A stretch of 64,000 bases of DNA from Hydrogenophaga sp. (lineage in GTDB: Bacteria; Pseudomonadota; Gammaproteobacteria; Burkholderiales; Burkholderiaceae_C), in contig JAABQG010000009.1 of NCBI GenBank assembly GCA_011391595.1, forward strand, positions 1-64,000, read 5' to 3'. Below, piece after piece: positions 54,564 to 63,582 of the stretch. Made by a program: the position numbers and the translations under genes. The number at the start of each line of letters is the position of its first letter. Position 1 is the first letter of the stretch. The notes beneath the pieces were generated by a model. That model was not told the DNA's origin. It searched no databases and worked only from the letters and a program-made list of their open reading frames with translations.

Positions 54564-55499
54564 TTAGCGAAGGCGCGGGTTCAGCGCGTCGCGCAGCCAG
54601 TCGCCCAGCAGGTTGACCGACAGCGCGATCAGCACCAGCATCACGCCGGGGAACACCGTGATCCACCATTCGCCTGAGAACAAATAATCGTTGCCGATGC
54701 GGATCAGCGTGCCCAGCGAGGGCGAAGTGGGTGGTGCGCCGACGCCCAGGAATGACAGGGTCGCCTCGGTGATGATGGCCGTGGCGACCTGGATGGTGGC
54801 CAGCACCAGGACCGGACCCATCACGTTGGGCAGCACATGGCCACGCATGATGCGCAGCGACGAGACGCCCGTCACGCGGGCCGCCTGGACATATTCCTTG
54901 TTGCGCTCCACCAGTGTGGACCCCCGCACCGTGCGCGCGTACTGCACCCAGCCAGTGAGCGAGATGGAGAAAATCAGCACGCCAAACGCCAGCCCATCGC
55001 CGCCATTGGGAAACAGGGCCCGTCCGACACCCGCGATCAACAAAGCCACCAGGATCGCGGGGAAGGACAACATCACGTCGCACAGGCGCATCAGCGCCGC
55101 GTCGATCCAGCCACCACGAAAACCCGCGAGCAGGCCCAGCGACACGCCCACCAGCACCGACAGGATGACCGACACCACACCGACCACCAGCGAAATCCGT
55201 GCGCCATAGATCACCGCGGACAGGATGTCGCGGCCCTGGTCGTCGGTACCGAGCAAGTACTTGCGCGACCCGCCTTCACTCCACGACGGCGGCAGGCGCG
55301 CGTCGCTGAGCTCCAGCGTGGTCAGGTCGAACGGATTGTGCGGCGCGACCCAGCCGGCAAACAGCGACGCAAACACGCAGACGAAGGCGATGAAGGCGGC
55401 GGCCATCGCTACCGGCGAGCTGCGAAAGCTGTGGCCGATATCGCTGTCCAGGAAACGCGCCACCCGCCCCATGGCCGGTGGTGTGGCTGATGTGCTCAT
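54564..55499 (-). CDS. dppC: dipeptide ABC permease (DppC-like)
   Basis: A 311-residue inner-membrane permease with a short cytoplasmic N terminus, an OppC-N segment (SSPVAMAAAFIAFVCVFASLFAG) and a five-span transport domain. The EAA loop is YVQAARVTGVSSLRIMRGHVLPN. The ARLPPSWSEGGSRKYLLGTDDQGRD(ILS) segment is the typical DppC N-terminal periplasmic element. It follows an SBP gene by nine bases. Confidence 0.94.
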   Translation of the reverse strand: MSTSATPPAMGRVARFLDSDIGHSFRSSPVAMAAAFIAFVCVFASLFAGWVAPHNPFDLTTLELSDARLPPSWSEGGSRKYLLGTDDQGRDILSAVIYGARISLVVGVVSVILSVLVGVSLGLLAGFRGGWIDAALMRLCDVMLSFPAILVALLIAGVGRALFPNGGDGLAFGVLIFSISLTGWVQYARTVRGSTLVERNKEYVQAARVTGVSSLRIMRGHVLPNVMGPVLVLATIQVATAIITEATLSFLGVGAPPTSPSLGTLIRIGNDYLFSGEWWITVFPGVMLVLIALSVNLLGDWLRDALNPRLR

Positions 55500-55508
55500 C
55501 GATGCTGC

Positions 55509-57092
55509 TTACGGTTTGACGGTGATGTAGCGGAACGGCATGTTGTTGTCGGCCATCTGGACCAGGTCGACCTTCTTGTTCACACCCCACGCCAGCGCCT
55601 GTTGATGCAGCGGCAGATGGCCGATGTCGGCGGAGTGCAGGTCAAAGGCTTCCTTGATCATGGCGTTGCGCTTGGTCTTGTCGGTCTCGGACTGGATCGA
55701 TCTGGTGAGTTGGTCAACCTTCGGATTGCAATAACTGCCAAGGTTGAACATGCCGGCGCCCTTGTCATCCACACAGGCCATCAAGGCATTGAGGGCGTTA
55801 TGGGAGTCATACGTGGTCGGCGTCCAGCCCAGCATGTAGAAACTGGTGTCGCGTCGCAGCACCTTGGGGAAGTACGTGCCCTTGGTCTCGGCCTGCAGGT
55901 TGACCTTGACGTTGATGCGAGACAGGTTAGCGGCCACCGTCTGGCAGATGCGGGAATCGTTGACGTACCGGTCATTCGGGCAGTTGAGCGCCACCTCGAA
56001 GCCATTGGGATAGCCGGCATCCGCCAGCAGCTTCTTCGCGGCCTCGGGGTCGTACGGCAGACGCTTGTTCTGATCCGCATTGAAACCGTTGATGCCGGGG
56101 CCCACCATCAGTGCGGTGGGTTTGGAGGCACCGCGCATCACGGTCTTCTGGATGCCCTCGATGTCGATCGCCTGGTAGAACGCCTGGCGCACCCGCTTGT
56201 CCTTGAACGGGTTCTTGCCCTTCACGTTCGAGAACTGCAGTTCGTCACGCTTCTGGTCCATGCCCAGGAAGATGGTGCGCAATTCCGGGCCTGCCAGCAC
56301 CTTCGTGTTGGGCGATGAATTGATGCGATCGACGTCCTGCAGCGGCACCGGCTCCATGACGTCGATCTCGCCGGAAAGCAGCGCCGCAACCCGTGTGGCG
56401 TCATTGCCGATGGGCGTGAAGATGACTTCGTTCACGTTGCCTTCGATCTTGCCCCAGTAATTGCCATTGCGCACGAACGTGGTACGCACGTTGGGCTGGC
56501 GCTCGCGCAGACGGTACGGACCGGTGCCGTTGGCGCGGAACGAGGCGGCATTCTCGATTCCCTTGCGGCGGTCCACCGGGCGGGTGGCCTGGTTGGTCTC
56601 GCTCCACTTCTTGCTCATCATGAACGTCGTGGACAGCGCATCAGGAAGAATGGGGAATGGCGCCTTGGTCTCGATTTCGATCACATGGTCGTTGATCTTG
56701 CGCACCTCCTTGATGTCGTTGACGTTGCTCTTCAAGTCGGAGCCCTCGCCCGCGACCCGCGCCAGTGTGAACACCACATCGTCCGCGTTGAACGGCGTGC
56801 CGTCGTGGAAAGTGACGCCTTTGCGCAGTTCAAACCGCCACACGGTGGGCGAGGTCTGCTTCCACGACGTGGCCAACGCCGGGGCCAGCGTCAGGTCCTT
56901 GTTACGGCCCACCAGAGGCTCGTAAATGTTGCCGGTGACGGACAGTTGCAGGGATTCGTTGAGCGAATGCGGATCCATCGACAGCGCATCGCCCTGATTG
57001 GCGATCCGAACCGTCTGCGCAGACGCTATCAGGCCTGTGGCTGAGAGTATCAGCGCTGCACCCATTGCGGGCAGGGTCTTCTTGAAGTTCAT
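55509..57092 (-). CDS. dipeptide-type substrate-binding protein (copy 1)
   Basis: A 527-residue family 5 extracellular solute-binding protein. The signal peptide ends near IASAQTVRIA. It shows the family segments KGVTFHDGTPFNADDVVFTL, NGTGPYRLRE and AFYQAIDIEGI. A paralogue lies at 59489-61072. It sits between the amidohydrolase and dppC genes, an unusual internal position, and may recognise a different peptide set. Confidence 0.92.
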   Translation of the reverse strand: MNFKKTLPAMGAALILSATGLIASAQTVRIANQGDALSMDPHSLNESLQLSVTGNIYEPLVGRNKDLTLAPALATSWKQTSPTVWRFELRKGVTFHDGTPFNADDVVFTLARVAGEGSDLKSNVNDIKEVRKINDHVIEIETKAPFPILPDALSTTFMMSKKWSETNQATRPVDRRKGIENAASFRANGTGPYRLRERQPNVRTTFVRNGNYWGKIEGNVNEVIFTPIGNDATRVAALLSGEIDVMEPVPLQDVDRINSSPNTKVLAGPELRTIFLGMDQKRDELQFSNVKGKNPFKDKRVRQAFYQAIDIEGIQKTVMRGASKPTALMVGPGINGFNADQNKRLPYDPEAAKKLLADAGYPNGFEVALNCPNDRYVNDSRICQTVAANLSRINVKVNLQAETKGTYFPKVLRRDTSFYMLGWTPTTYDSHNALNALMACVDDKGAGMFNLGSYCNPKVDQLTRSIQSETDKTKRNAMIKEAFDLHSADIGHLPLHQQALAWGVNKKVDLVQMADNNMPFRYITVKP

Positions 57093-57122
57093 GAGGCGCT
57101 CCTTGGTAAAAAAACAAATCGG

Positions 57123-58364
57123 TCAGTTGGCGGATAAGGGCAGGGCCTGCTCGACCAGGCTGGCGTGCAGCGCCGCACCGAGCGGCAGGATCTCGTCGTT
57201 GAAATCGTAGCGGCTGTTGTGCAGAAAACAGCTGCCCTCGCCGCCCTGGCCGATGCGCAGGTAGGCGCCGGGCTTGACCTGCAGCATGAAGGAAAAATCC
57301 TCGGAGCCCATGCTGGGCTCCATGTCGCGCACCACATGGCCTTCCCCCACCAGGGTCTGCGCCACATCCGCGGCGAAAGCAGCTTCTGCGTCGGAGTTGA
57401 CGGTGGCCGGATAGATGCGTTCGTAATGCACGGTGGCCGAAGCCCCGAAGCCCAGCGCCACCGCGCTGCACAGGTCGTGCAGGCGCTGCTCGACCAGATC
57501 CTGCACCACGGGGTTGAAGGTGCGCACCGTCCCCGTCAGCGTTGCGCTTCCCGGAATGACGCTGAACGCCCCCGGATCGCCAGCCTTCAGGGCACACAGG
57601 CTGATGACGGCGCTGTCCAGAGGCTTGACGTTGCGCGAGACGATGCTCTGCACGGCCGTGATGATGTGCGCGGCCACCAGCACCGGGTCCACCGCCATGT
57701 AGGCATGGGCGCCATGACCACCGCGGCCGGTGATCTCGATCGTGACGCGGTCGGCCGCGGCCATCATCGGCCCAGGGTTCACGCCGATCACGCCGGGCCG
57801 CATCGCCGGCCAGTTGTGCATGCCATAGACCGCCTTGACCGGGAAGCGGTCGAACAAGCCGTCCCCGATCATCTCGCGGGCGCCGGCATAGCCTTCCTCG
57901 CCCGGCTGGAAGATCAGCACGGCGGTGCCGTCGAAGTGGCGGGTTTCAGCCAGGTAGCGCGCCGCGCCGATCAGCATGGCCGTGTGTCCATCGTGGCCGC
58001 AGCCGTGCATCAGGCCGGCCTTGCCGGATTTCCAGGCGAAGTCGTTGTGTTCGGTCATGGGCAGCGCGTCCATGTCGGCGCGCAGCCCGATGGCCTGGAT
58101 CTGCCCGGCGGCATCGCGCAGCCATTGGCCGCGGTTGCCCCGGCCGTGGACAACCGCCACGACGCCGGTCTTGCCGATCCCGGTGTGAACTTCGTCCACG
58201 CCCGAGGCCTTGAGCGCTGCCGCCACGCGAGCGGCGGTATAGAACTCTTCAAATCCCAGCTCCGGGTGCGCATGCAGGTCACGCCGGAACGCGGTGAGTT
58301 CGGGGTGGAGTTCGGCGATGCGCGCAAACGCACGGCCATTGACACGGTATCGCGGCGCCAGCAT
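57123..58364 (-). CDS. M20-family amidohydrolase/peptidase
   Basis: A 413-residue zinc-type amidohydrolase of the M20D/hippurate hydrolase-like family. The start at 58364 overlaps the dppB stop by one base (TGATG). It has TAFRRDLHAHPELGFEEF, the metal motif MHGCGHDGHTAML, LIFQPGEEGYAGAREM and a dimerisation lid. Co-expression with a peptide transporter suggests that it cleaves an acyl or amino acid group from imported amides; the exact substrate is not evident. Confidence 0.9.
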   Translation of the reverse strand: MLAPRYRVNGRAFARIAELHPELTAFRRDLHAHPELGFEEFYTAARVAAALKASGVDEVHTGIGKTGVVAVVHGRGNRGQWLRDAAGQIQAIGLRADMDALPMTEHNDFAWKSGKAGLMHGCGHDGHTAMLIGAARYLAETRHFDGTAVLIFQPGEEGYAGAREMIGDGLFDRFPVKAVYGMHNWPAMRPGVIGVNPGPMMAAADRVTIEITGRGGHGAHAYMAVDPVLVAAHIITAVQSIVSRNVKPLDSAVISLCALKAGDPGAFSVIPGSATLTGTVRTFNPVVQDLVEQRLHDLCSAVALGFGASATVHYERIYPATVNSDAEAAFAADVAQTLVGEGHVVRDMEPSMGSEDFSFMLQVKPGAYLRIGQGGEGSCFLHNSRYDFNDEILPLGAALHASLVEQALPLSAN

Positions 58365-59338
58365 CAATGTCCGCCGCTCACGCGCAGGCGCGGGTCCACC
58401 ACGAAGTACAGCAGATCGACCACCAGGTTGATGACCACGAAGATCAGGGCAATCAGGCAAAGGTAGGCCGCCATCACCGGCACGTCGGCAAAGGTCACCG
58501 CCTGGATGAACAGCAGCCCCATGCCGGGCCACTGGAACACGGTCTCGGTGATGATGGCAAAGGCAATCAGGCCGCCGAGTTGCAGCCCGGTGATGGTCAT
58601 TACCGGAACCAGCGTGTTCTTCAGCGCATGGCCGAAATGAATGGCGCGGTCCGACAGGCCGCGGGCCCGCGCGAACTTGATGTAGTCGGTGCGCAGCACT
58701 TCCAGCATCTCGGCTCGCACCAGTCGCATGATCAGGGTGAGCTGGAAAATCGCCAGCGTCACGGCGGGGAGGATCACATGGTGCCAGCCATCCAGGGTCA
58801 GCAAGCCGCTGCTCCACCAGCCCAGCTGCACCGTGTCGCCGCGACCGAAGCTGGGGAACCAGCCCAGCCCCACCGAAAACAGCAGGATCAGCAAGATGCC
58901 GATCAGGAAGGTGGGCAGCGACACCCCCAGCAGCGACAAGGTCATGAAGGCCTGGCTCAGGAACGAGCCCCTGCGCAGGGCGGAATACACGCCCATGGGA
59001 ATGCCCAGCGCCAGCGCCAGCACGGCCGCAATCGTGGCCAGCTCCATGGTGGCGGGAAAGCGCTCGGCAATCAGGCGCGACACCTTGGCGCCCTGGCGCA
59101 GGCTCAGGCCGAATTCACCTTGCACCGCATTGGAAAGAAAGTGCCAGAACTGCACGAAGAAAGGCTTGTCCAGCCCCAGATCGGCGCGTAGCGCACGAAT
59201 CTGCTCAGGCGTGGCGTCCTGCCCCAAAAGGAAGACGACCGGATCGCCCACGTACTGGAACAGCAGAAACGCGATGAAGGCCACCGTGATCATGACGATC
59301 ACGGCCTGGAACAGGCGGCGCAGGACAAAGGCGAACAT
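58364..59338 (-). CDS. dppB: dipeptide ABC permease (DppB-like)
   Basis: A 324-residue permease. The start at 59338 (MFAFVLRRLFQAVIVMI) is the classic DppB N terminus; the frame to 59437 would cross the terminator region. It has six membrane spans, QYVGDPVVFLLGQDATPEQIRALRADLGLD and the EAA loop YIKFARARGLSDRAIHFGHALKN. It is translationally coupled to the amidohydrolase. Confidence 0.94.
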   Translation of the reverse strand: MFAFVLRRLFQAVIVMITVAFIAFLLFQYVGDPVVFLLGQDATPEQIRALRADLGLDKPFFVQFWHFLSNAVQGEFGLSLRQGAKVSRLIAERFPATMELATIAAVLALALGIPMGVYSALRRGSFLSQAFMTLSLLGVSLPTFLIGILLILLFSVGLGWFPSFGRGDTVQLGWWSSGLLTLDGWHHVILPAVTLAIFQLTLIMRLVRAEMLEVLRTDYIKFARARGLSDRAIHFGHALKNTLVPVMTITGLQLGGLIAFAIITETVFQWPGMGLLFIQAVTFADVPVMAAYLCLIALIFVVINLVVDLLYFVVDPRLRVSGGH

Positions 59339-59445
59339 GGATTGTGAAGAAGTGAGTCTGCATGCTAGCAGAGCAAGTGGCGTGCCGCCTTGGGGGTTTC
59401 CTTGGGGCTGAAGACGCCAAAGCGCCGCCGGCATCACCTGCAGCC

Positions 59446-59472
59446 AAAAAAAAGGCCCTTTCGGGCCTTTTC
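59446..59472 (-). terminator. intrinsic terminator between SBP copy 2 and dppB
   Basis: AAGGCCC-TTTC-GGGCCTT stem with an A8 run on the plus strand, i.e. a T8 run on the minus strand after the stem. It lies 17 bases beyond the SBP stop. Partial termination here would yield more binding protein than permease. Confidence 0.82.
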
Positions 59473-59488
59473 CCTGGTGATGGCCGCT

Positions 59489-61072
59489 TTATTTCACCAT
59501 GATGATGCGCCAGTCGAGGCGGTTGTCAGCGCGGTGGACCACATCGATGTTCTTCTTCATGGCCCAGGGAACGATCTGGTTGTGCAATGGCAGGTGCGAC
59601 ACCTCTTCATTGCTCTTCTCCAACGCCTGTGTCAACAAGGACGTGCGCAACTTCAGGTCGGTTTCCTTCTTCGTGCGTTCGATCAAAGCGTCAATCTGCG
59701 GATTGCTGAAACGGCCCACGTTGTAGTTTCCGTCACCGCCTGCGCCGACGGTGCGGACCAGCGATTGCAACGAATACAGCGCATCAAAGGTTGGCACCCC
59801 CCAGCCCAGCATGTAGATGCTGGCCTCAAACCGCTGGATCATCGGGAAATAGGTCACCAGCGGCAGCGTGCGCAGCTTGGCCTTGACGCCGACCTTCGCC
59901 CACATCGCGGTGACGGCCTGACAGATTTCCTCGTCGTTGATGTAGCGGTTGTTCGGGCAGGCAAAGTCCACCTCGAAGCCTTGGGGATAGCCCGCCTCGG
60001 CCAGCAGCTTCTTGGAGGCCTCAGGGTCATAGGCAAAGCGCTTGTCAACGCCCTTGGTCCAGCCGTTGACCTGCGGCGCCACCAGCGCACCGGTTGGCTG
60101 GCTCAGGCCGCGCATGGTCACCCGATTGATGCTGGCGATGTCGATGGCCTGGTACAGGGCCTTGCGCACGCGCTGGTCTTTCAGCGGATTCTTGCCCTTG
60201 ATGTTGGAACCCGGGAGCTCCTCACGATACTGGTCCATGCCAAAGAAGATCGTGCGGTTCTCCACGCCATCGATCACCTTGAGGCTGGGATTGCTTCGCA
60301 TCCGGCCCAGATCCTGCAGGCTGGGGTCCAGCACAAAATCCAGCTCACCCGACAACAGCGCCGCGACACGCGTGGCTTCTGACTTGATGGGCGTGTAGAT
60401 GATTTCGGTCACGTTGGTCTTGGCGCTACTCCAGCCCCACCACAGCGGGTTTTTCACCAGCACCAGCTTCTGGTCAGGCTGCCATTCCTTGACCAGGTAG
60501 GGTCCGGTGCCCATGGCATTGCGGTGCGCATAGCTTTCGTCCTTGGTGCGGATGTCCTTGGGCTCGACCGACTTGTTCTTCTCCGCCCAGGCCTTGCTCA
60601 TGATGCGCAGTTCGGTCAGCTGATTGAGAAGCACCGGATTCGGGCCCTTCATGATCAGGTCCACGGTGGTGTCGTTGACCTTCACCGCCTTGTCAATGCC
60701 CTGGGTGTAGACCGCATAGTTGGAGGTCTTGGCCATCGCACGCATGATCGAGTACACCACGTCGTCGGCGGTGAGCGGCGAGCCATCGCTGAACTTGACA
60801 CCGGGGCGCAGGACAAAGCGCATCTGGGTCGGCGAAACCTGGTTCCAGCTGATGGCCAGTTGCCCCTCGGGCTTGAAGGTGGTGCTGTTGTAGTACACCA
60901 GGGATTCGTAAATCGCGGCGTGCACGCCGTTGCCCAGGGCATTGTTCTGCGAATGGATATCCAGCGTCGGGATATCACTGGCGCTTGACCATTTGAAAGG
61001 CGCTGCATGCGCGGGCGCCGCCGCCAAGGTGGCAACCAGGGCAGCAGACAGGAAGGCAAGTTTGGTATTCAT
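59489..61072 (-). CDS. dipeptide-type substrate-binding protein (copy 2)
   Basis: A 527-residue family 5 solute-binding protein, the first gene of the peptide operon. It has a signal peptide ending at PAHAAPF, then FKWSSASDIPTLDIHSQNNALG, PGVKFSDGSPLTADDVVYSI and NAMGTGPYLVKEWQPDQKLVLV. It is the same length as copy 1 with extensive similarity, so the two arose by duplication. It is followed by a strong terminator. Confidence 0.93.
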   Translation of the reverse strand: MNTKLAFLSAALVATLAAAPAHAAPFKWSSASDIPTLDIHSQNNALGNGVHAAIYESLVYYNSTTFKPEGQLAISWNQVSPTQMRFVLRPGVKFSDGSPLTADDVVYSIMRAMAKTSNYAVYTQGIDKAVKVNDTTVDLIMKGPNPVLLNQLTELRIMSKAWAEKNKSVEPKDIRTKDESYAHRNAMGTGPYLVKEWQPDQKLVLVKNPLWWGWSSAKTNVTEIIYTPIKSEATRVAALLSGELDFVLDPSLQDLGRMRSNPSLKVIDGVENRTIFFGMDQYREELPGSNIKGKNPLKDQRVRKALYQAIDIASINRVTMRGLSQPTGALVAPQVNGWTKGVDKRFAYDPEASKKLLAEAGYPQGFEVDFACPNNRYINDEEICQAVTAMWAKVGVKAKLRTLPLVTYFPMIQRFEASIYMLGWGVPTFDALYSLQSLVRTVGAGGDGNYNVGRFSNPQIDALIERTKKETDLKLRTSLLTQALEKSNEEVSHLPLHNQIVPWAMKKNIDVVHRADNRLDWRIIMVK

Positions 61073-61385
61073 GAAAATCCTGGATGTATGGATGATTGAT
61101 GATAGGGCGGATGGCTACCGACTGAAACAGGGAAAGCCCCAAGGCGCACTACCGCGCGCGCCGATTTTAACAACGTAACAACGCAGATTCCCGCGGCAGC
61201 GCGGCGAACCCGGCCCCTGCATCGGGTGTGGCAGGGCTTCAATTCGTTCACTGTGGCCCGCTCCCAGGCGGATCTGCACCTTCGCAGGTGCGCCCCCATC
61301 GCGCGCCCATGAAAAAAGCCGCCAACCCGAAGGCTGGCGGCTTTTGAACCATCGTGTTCACAGCTGGCACAAGGCCAGCGCGTGA
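61073..61385. other. 313-base gap upstream of SBP copy 2, holding the porin terminator
   Basis: No gene is seen. The left part should hold the SBP promoter; the sequence AACAACGTAACAACG near 61170 is a short tandem repeat. The right part holds the porin terminator at 61312-61345. Confidence 0.55.
61312..61345 (-). terminator. intrinsic terminator of the porin gene
   Basis: AAAAGCCGCCA/TGGCGGCTTTT stem of 11 pairs with a 10-base loop, followed on the minus strand by further T residues. It lies 41 bases beyond the porin stop codon. Confidence 0.88.
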
Positions 61386-62564
61386 TCAGAAGGAGTGCTT
61401 CACACCGAAGTCCAGACCGAAGGTGTTGCCACCGACGCCAGGGGCGATGCCCATGGAGTACACGCCACCTGGGATGAGGGTTGCACCAGCAGCAGACGTC
61501 ACACCAGAAGCTTTGTTGACGATGTACGAACCCGTGGTGTACAGCGCGGTGCGCTTGGACAGGTTGTAGACATAACCAATGGCGTACTGTTGGCCGTCCA
61601 GCAGGTCATACGAGCCACTGCCGAAGGTGGCGGAGCCCTTGAGCTCGCCGGCACCCAGAGGCATCGAGGCACCGATCATGTAGGTTTGGACGTCGAGGTC
61701 CGAGTTACCCGTCAGTGCTGCGGTAGCTGGGCTGAGGTCGCCCGTTTCCCAGTTCGCCAGGCCCATCAGCTTGAAGGCACCGAAGTTCCACGACGCACCG
61801 ATGTTCATGACGTTGTACTGCTGCTGAGGCGCAAAGGTGGTGGCACCCCAACCGAAGGCAACGTCCACGGGACCGGCGGCATAGCCGACGCGAATGCTGC
61901 CGACATTGCCATCATTCTTGTTCGGGTTGCCGGCGTCGGTGTCGACAGCTTCACCCATGGCGTACATGGCCTGGCCGTAGAAGCCACCGATCTTGGGCAT
62001 GAAATAGCCGATGCTGTTGGAAGCACGAACGCCGCCCGAAGTGGTGTTCAGCGTACCACCAGCAATCACGCCCAGACCCTTGAGGGTGAAGTTGGACACG
62101 GCGCCGACACCGTTGGTGCCGAACGGATCGAAGATCGTGGTGTTCCAGAAATACGGCACATAGTCACGGCCCAGACGCAACTCACCCCAACCACCAGCCA
62201 GGCTGACGGTGGAACGGCGGTTGAAGGTCAGGCCTTGCGACCCGGAGGCAGCGGTAGTGTTGGCGACGTTGTTGAGGCTGCTGGAGGAGCCAGTGCCGTT
62301 GTCGTTGTTCACGCCGGCTTCGAGCCAGAAGCTGGCATTCAGGCCGCCACCGAGGTCTTCGGTGCCGCGGAAGCCGATGCGGCTGCTGTTGTAGCCGGAG
62401 TTGGTCAGGCTAATCTGGCTACCGCCACCTACGCCATTCGTGCTGTCGGCATCGACGTAGCGAACGGTAGCGTCAACCACGCCGAACAGCGTGACGGAGG
62501 ATTGGGCCATTGCGGCGCCGGAAGCGGCGGCCAGCACAGCCAGTGCGATCAGTGATTTTTTCAT
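61386..62564 (-). CDS. trimeric general porin (Gram-negative porin, Omp32-like)
   Basis: A 392-residue outer membrane porin. The start at 62564 (MKKSLIALAVLAAASGAAMA) gives a clean signal peptide followed by QSSVTLFGVVDATVRYV, the hallmark of betaproteobacterial porins. GSQISLTNSGYNSSRIGFRGTEDLGGGL and the terminal strand GVKHSF with C-terminal Phe confirm the 16-strand barrel class. The longer frame to 63008 is an artefact of lacking stops. It is a solitary transcription unit with its own terminator and is probably highly expressed. Confidence 0.95.
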   Translation of the reverse strand: MKKSLIALAVLAAASGAAMAQSSVTLFGVVDATVRYVDADSTNGVGGGSQISLTNSGYNSSRIGFRGTEDLGGGLNASFWLEAGVNNDNGTGSSSSLNNVANTTAASGSQGLTFNRRSTVSLAGGWGELRLGRDYVPYFWNTTIFDPFGTNGVGAVSNFTLKGLGVIAGGTLNTTSGGVRASNSIGYFMPKIGGFYGQAMYAMGEAVDTDAGNPNKNDGNVGSIRVGYAAGPVDVAFGWGATTFAPQQQYNVMNIGASWNFGAFKLMGLANWETGDLSPATAALTGNSDLDVQTYMIGASMPLGAGELKGSATFGSGSYDLLDGQQYAIGYVYNLSKRTALYTTGSYIVNKASGVTSAAGATLIPGGVYSMGIAPGVGGNTFGLDFGVKHSF

Positions 62565-62826
62565 TGCGAGGTTCTCCAAGGTTAAACAGAGGGCTCCGGA
62601 TCGTTGGGTCACTTGGATGCAAGCATTCAGCGTTCCCGCCGGTTCCCCGGGCCAACCTCCTTTTGGGAAGTTGTTGCAATTGCACCAGAGGACGGCCGGT
62701 TTCGCAAAGGATTTGCCCCTGATATTTGCTTTTCGTTGCAGACATGCAACAAATTGAGTCTCAGGCGTGGATAGGGCGCCACAAAAGGCCCAAATACCCC
62801 GCAACGGCCCGGTGGCAAAATAAGCC
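62565..62826. promoter_or_regulatory. porin/coq7 divergent intergenic region with two dyads
   Basis: This 262-base region separates the porin and coq7 starts. It holds a perfect 10-base palindrome TGCAATTGCA at 62675-62684 and a 6-bp dyad GTTGCA-N4-TGCAAC at 62735-62750. The spacing and shared TGCA cores suggest operator sites for porin control, but no regulator is identified and no clear -10 was chosen. Confidence 0.35.
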
Positions 62827-63480
62827 ATGACACCCCATTTCTCCACCACGAAACCCGCCTTGGACACCTTGATTGCCGCCGCCGACAGCGCCCTGCGCAC
62901 GCTGTTTGTGCCACCCCACGCGTCGCGCCCCTGCCCCACCCTGCCCGGTGAGGCCAGCAGCCTGAGCCCTGCGCAGGCCCGTGAGGCGGGCGCGCTGATG
63001 CGGGTCAACCATGTCGGCGAGATCTGTGCGCAGGCGCTGTATGCCTCTCAGGCCCTGGCCACGCGCAACCCCGTGCTGCGCGCTCATTTCGAAGCGGCCG
63101 CGCGCGAGGAAAACGACCACCTGGCCTGGACCCAAACCCGGCTGGACGAACTTGGCGCACGACGCTCGCTGCTCAATCCTCTGTGGTACGCCGGCGCTTT
63201 CGGCATCGGGCTTCTGGCGGGCAAACTGGGTGGAGACCGCCTGAGCCTGGGTTTCGTGGTGGAGACCGAACGCCAGGTCGAGGCCCACCTGGCCAGCCAC
63301 ATGGAGCGCCTGCCCGCCGGCGACCACGCCTCTCGCGCCATCGTGGCGCAAATGCGCGACGACGAAGCCCGCCACGCCGAAGAAGCCCTGGCTGCGGGCG
63401 CCATGGGCTTGCCCGGTCCCGTCCGGCAGCTGATGCGCGCCGCGGCGAAGGTGATGACCGCCACCGCGCACCGGCTCTGA
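62827..63480 (+). CDS. coq7: demethoxyubiquinone hydroxylase Coq7
   Basis: A 217-residue di-iron hydroxylase that adds the C6 hydroxyl in ubiquinone biosynthesis. Iron ligands are carried by [37 protein letters not shown] and [10 protein letters not shown], giving the E-E-x-x-H-type set. The usual Coq7 length and order are preserved, with an N-terminal extension containing [15 protein letters not shown]. Confidence 0.94.
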   Translation: MTPHFSTTKPALDTLIAAADSALRTLFVPPHASRPCPTLPGEASSLSPAQAREAGALMRVNHVGEICAQALYASQALATRNPVLRAHFEAAAREENDHLAWTQTRLDELGARRSLLNPLWYAGAFGIGLLAGKLGGDRLSLGFVVETERQVEAHLASHMERLPAGDHASRAIVAQMRDDEARHAEEALAAGAMGLPGPVRQLMRAAAKVMTATAHRL

Positions 63481-63582
63481 GCCGGGCGCCACCCATCCGG
63501 CGCGGGCCTGGTGCGTTCGATCGCCAGAAAACTCTCGAATCAATAGCGAACTATGTCCATCTGACGCTGGACTAAAGGTGAT

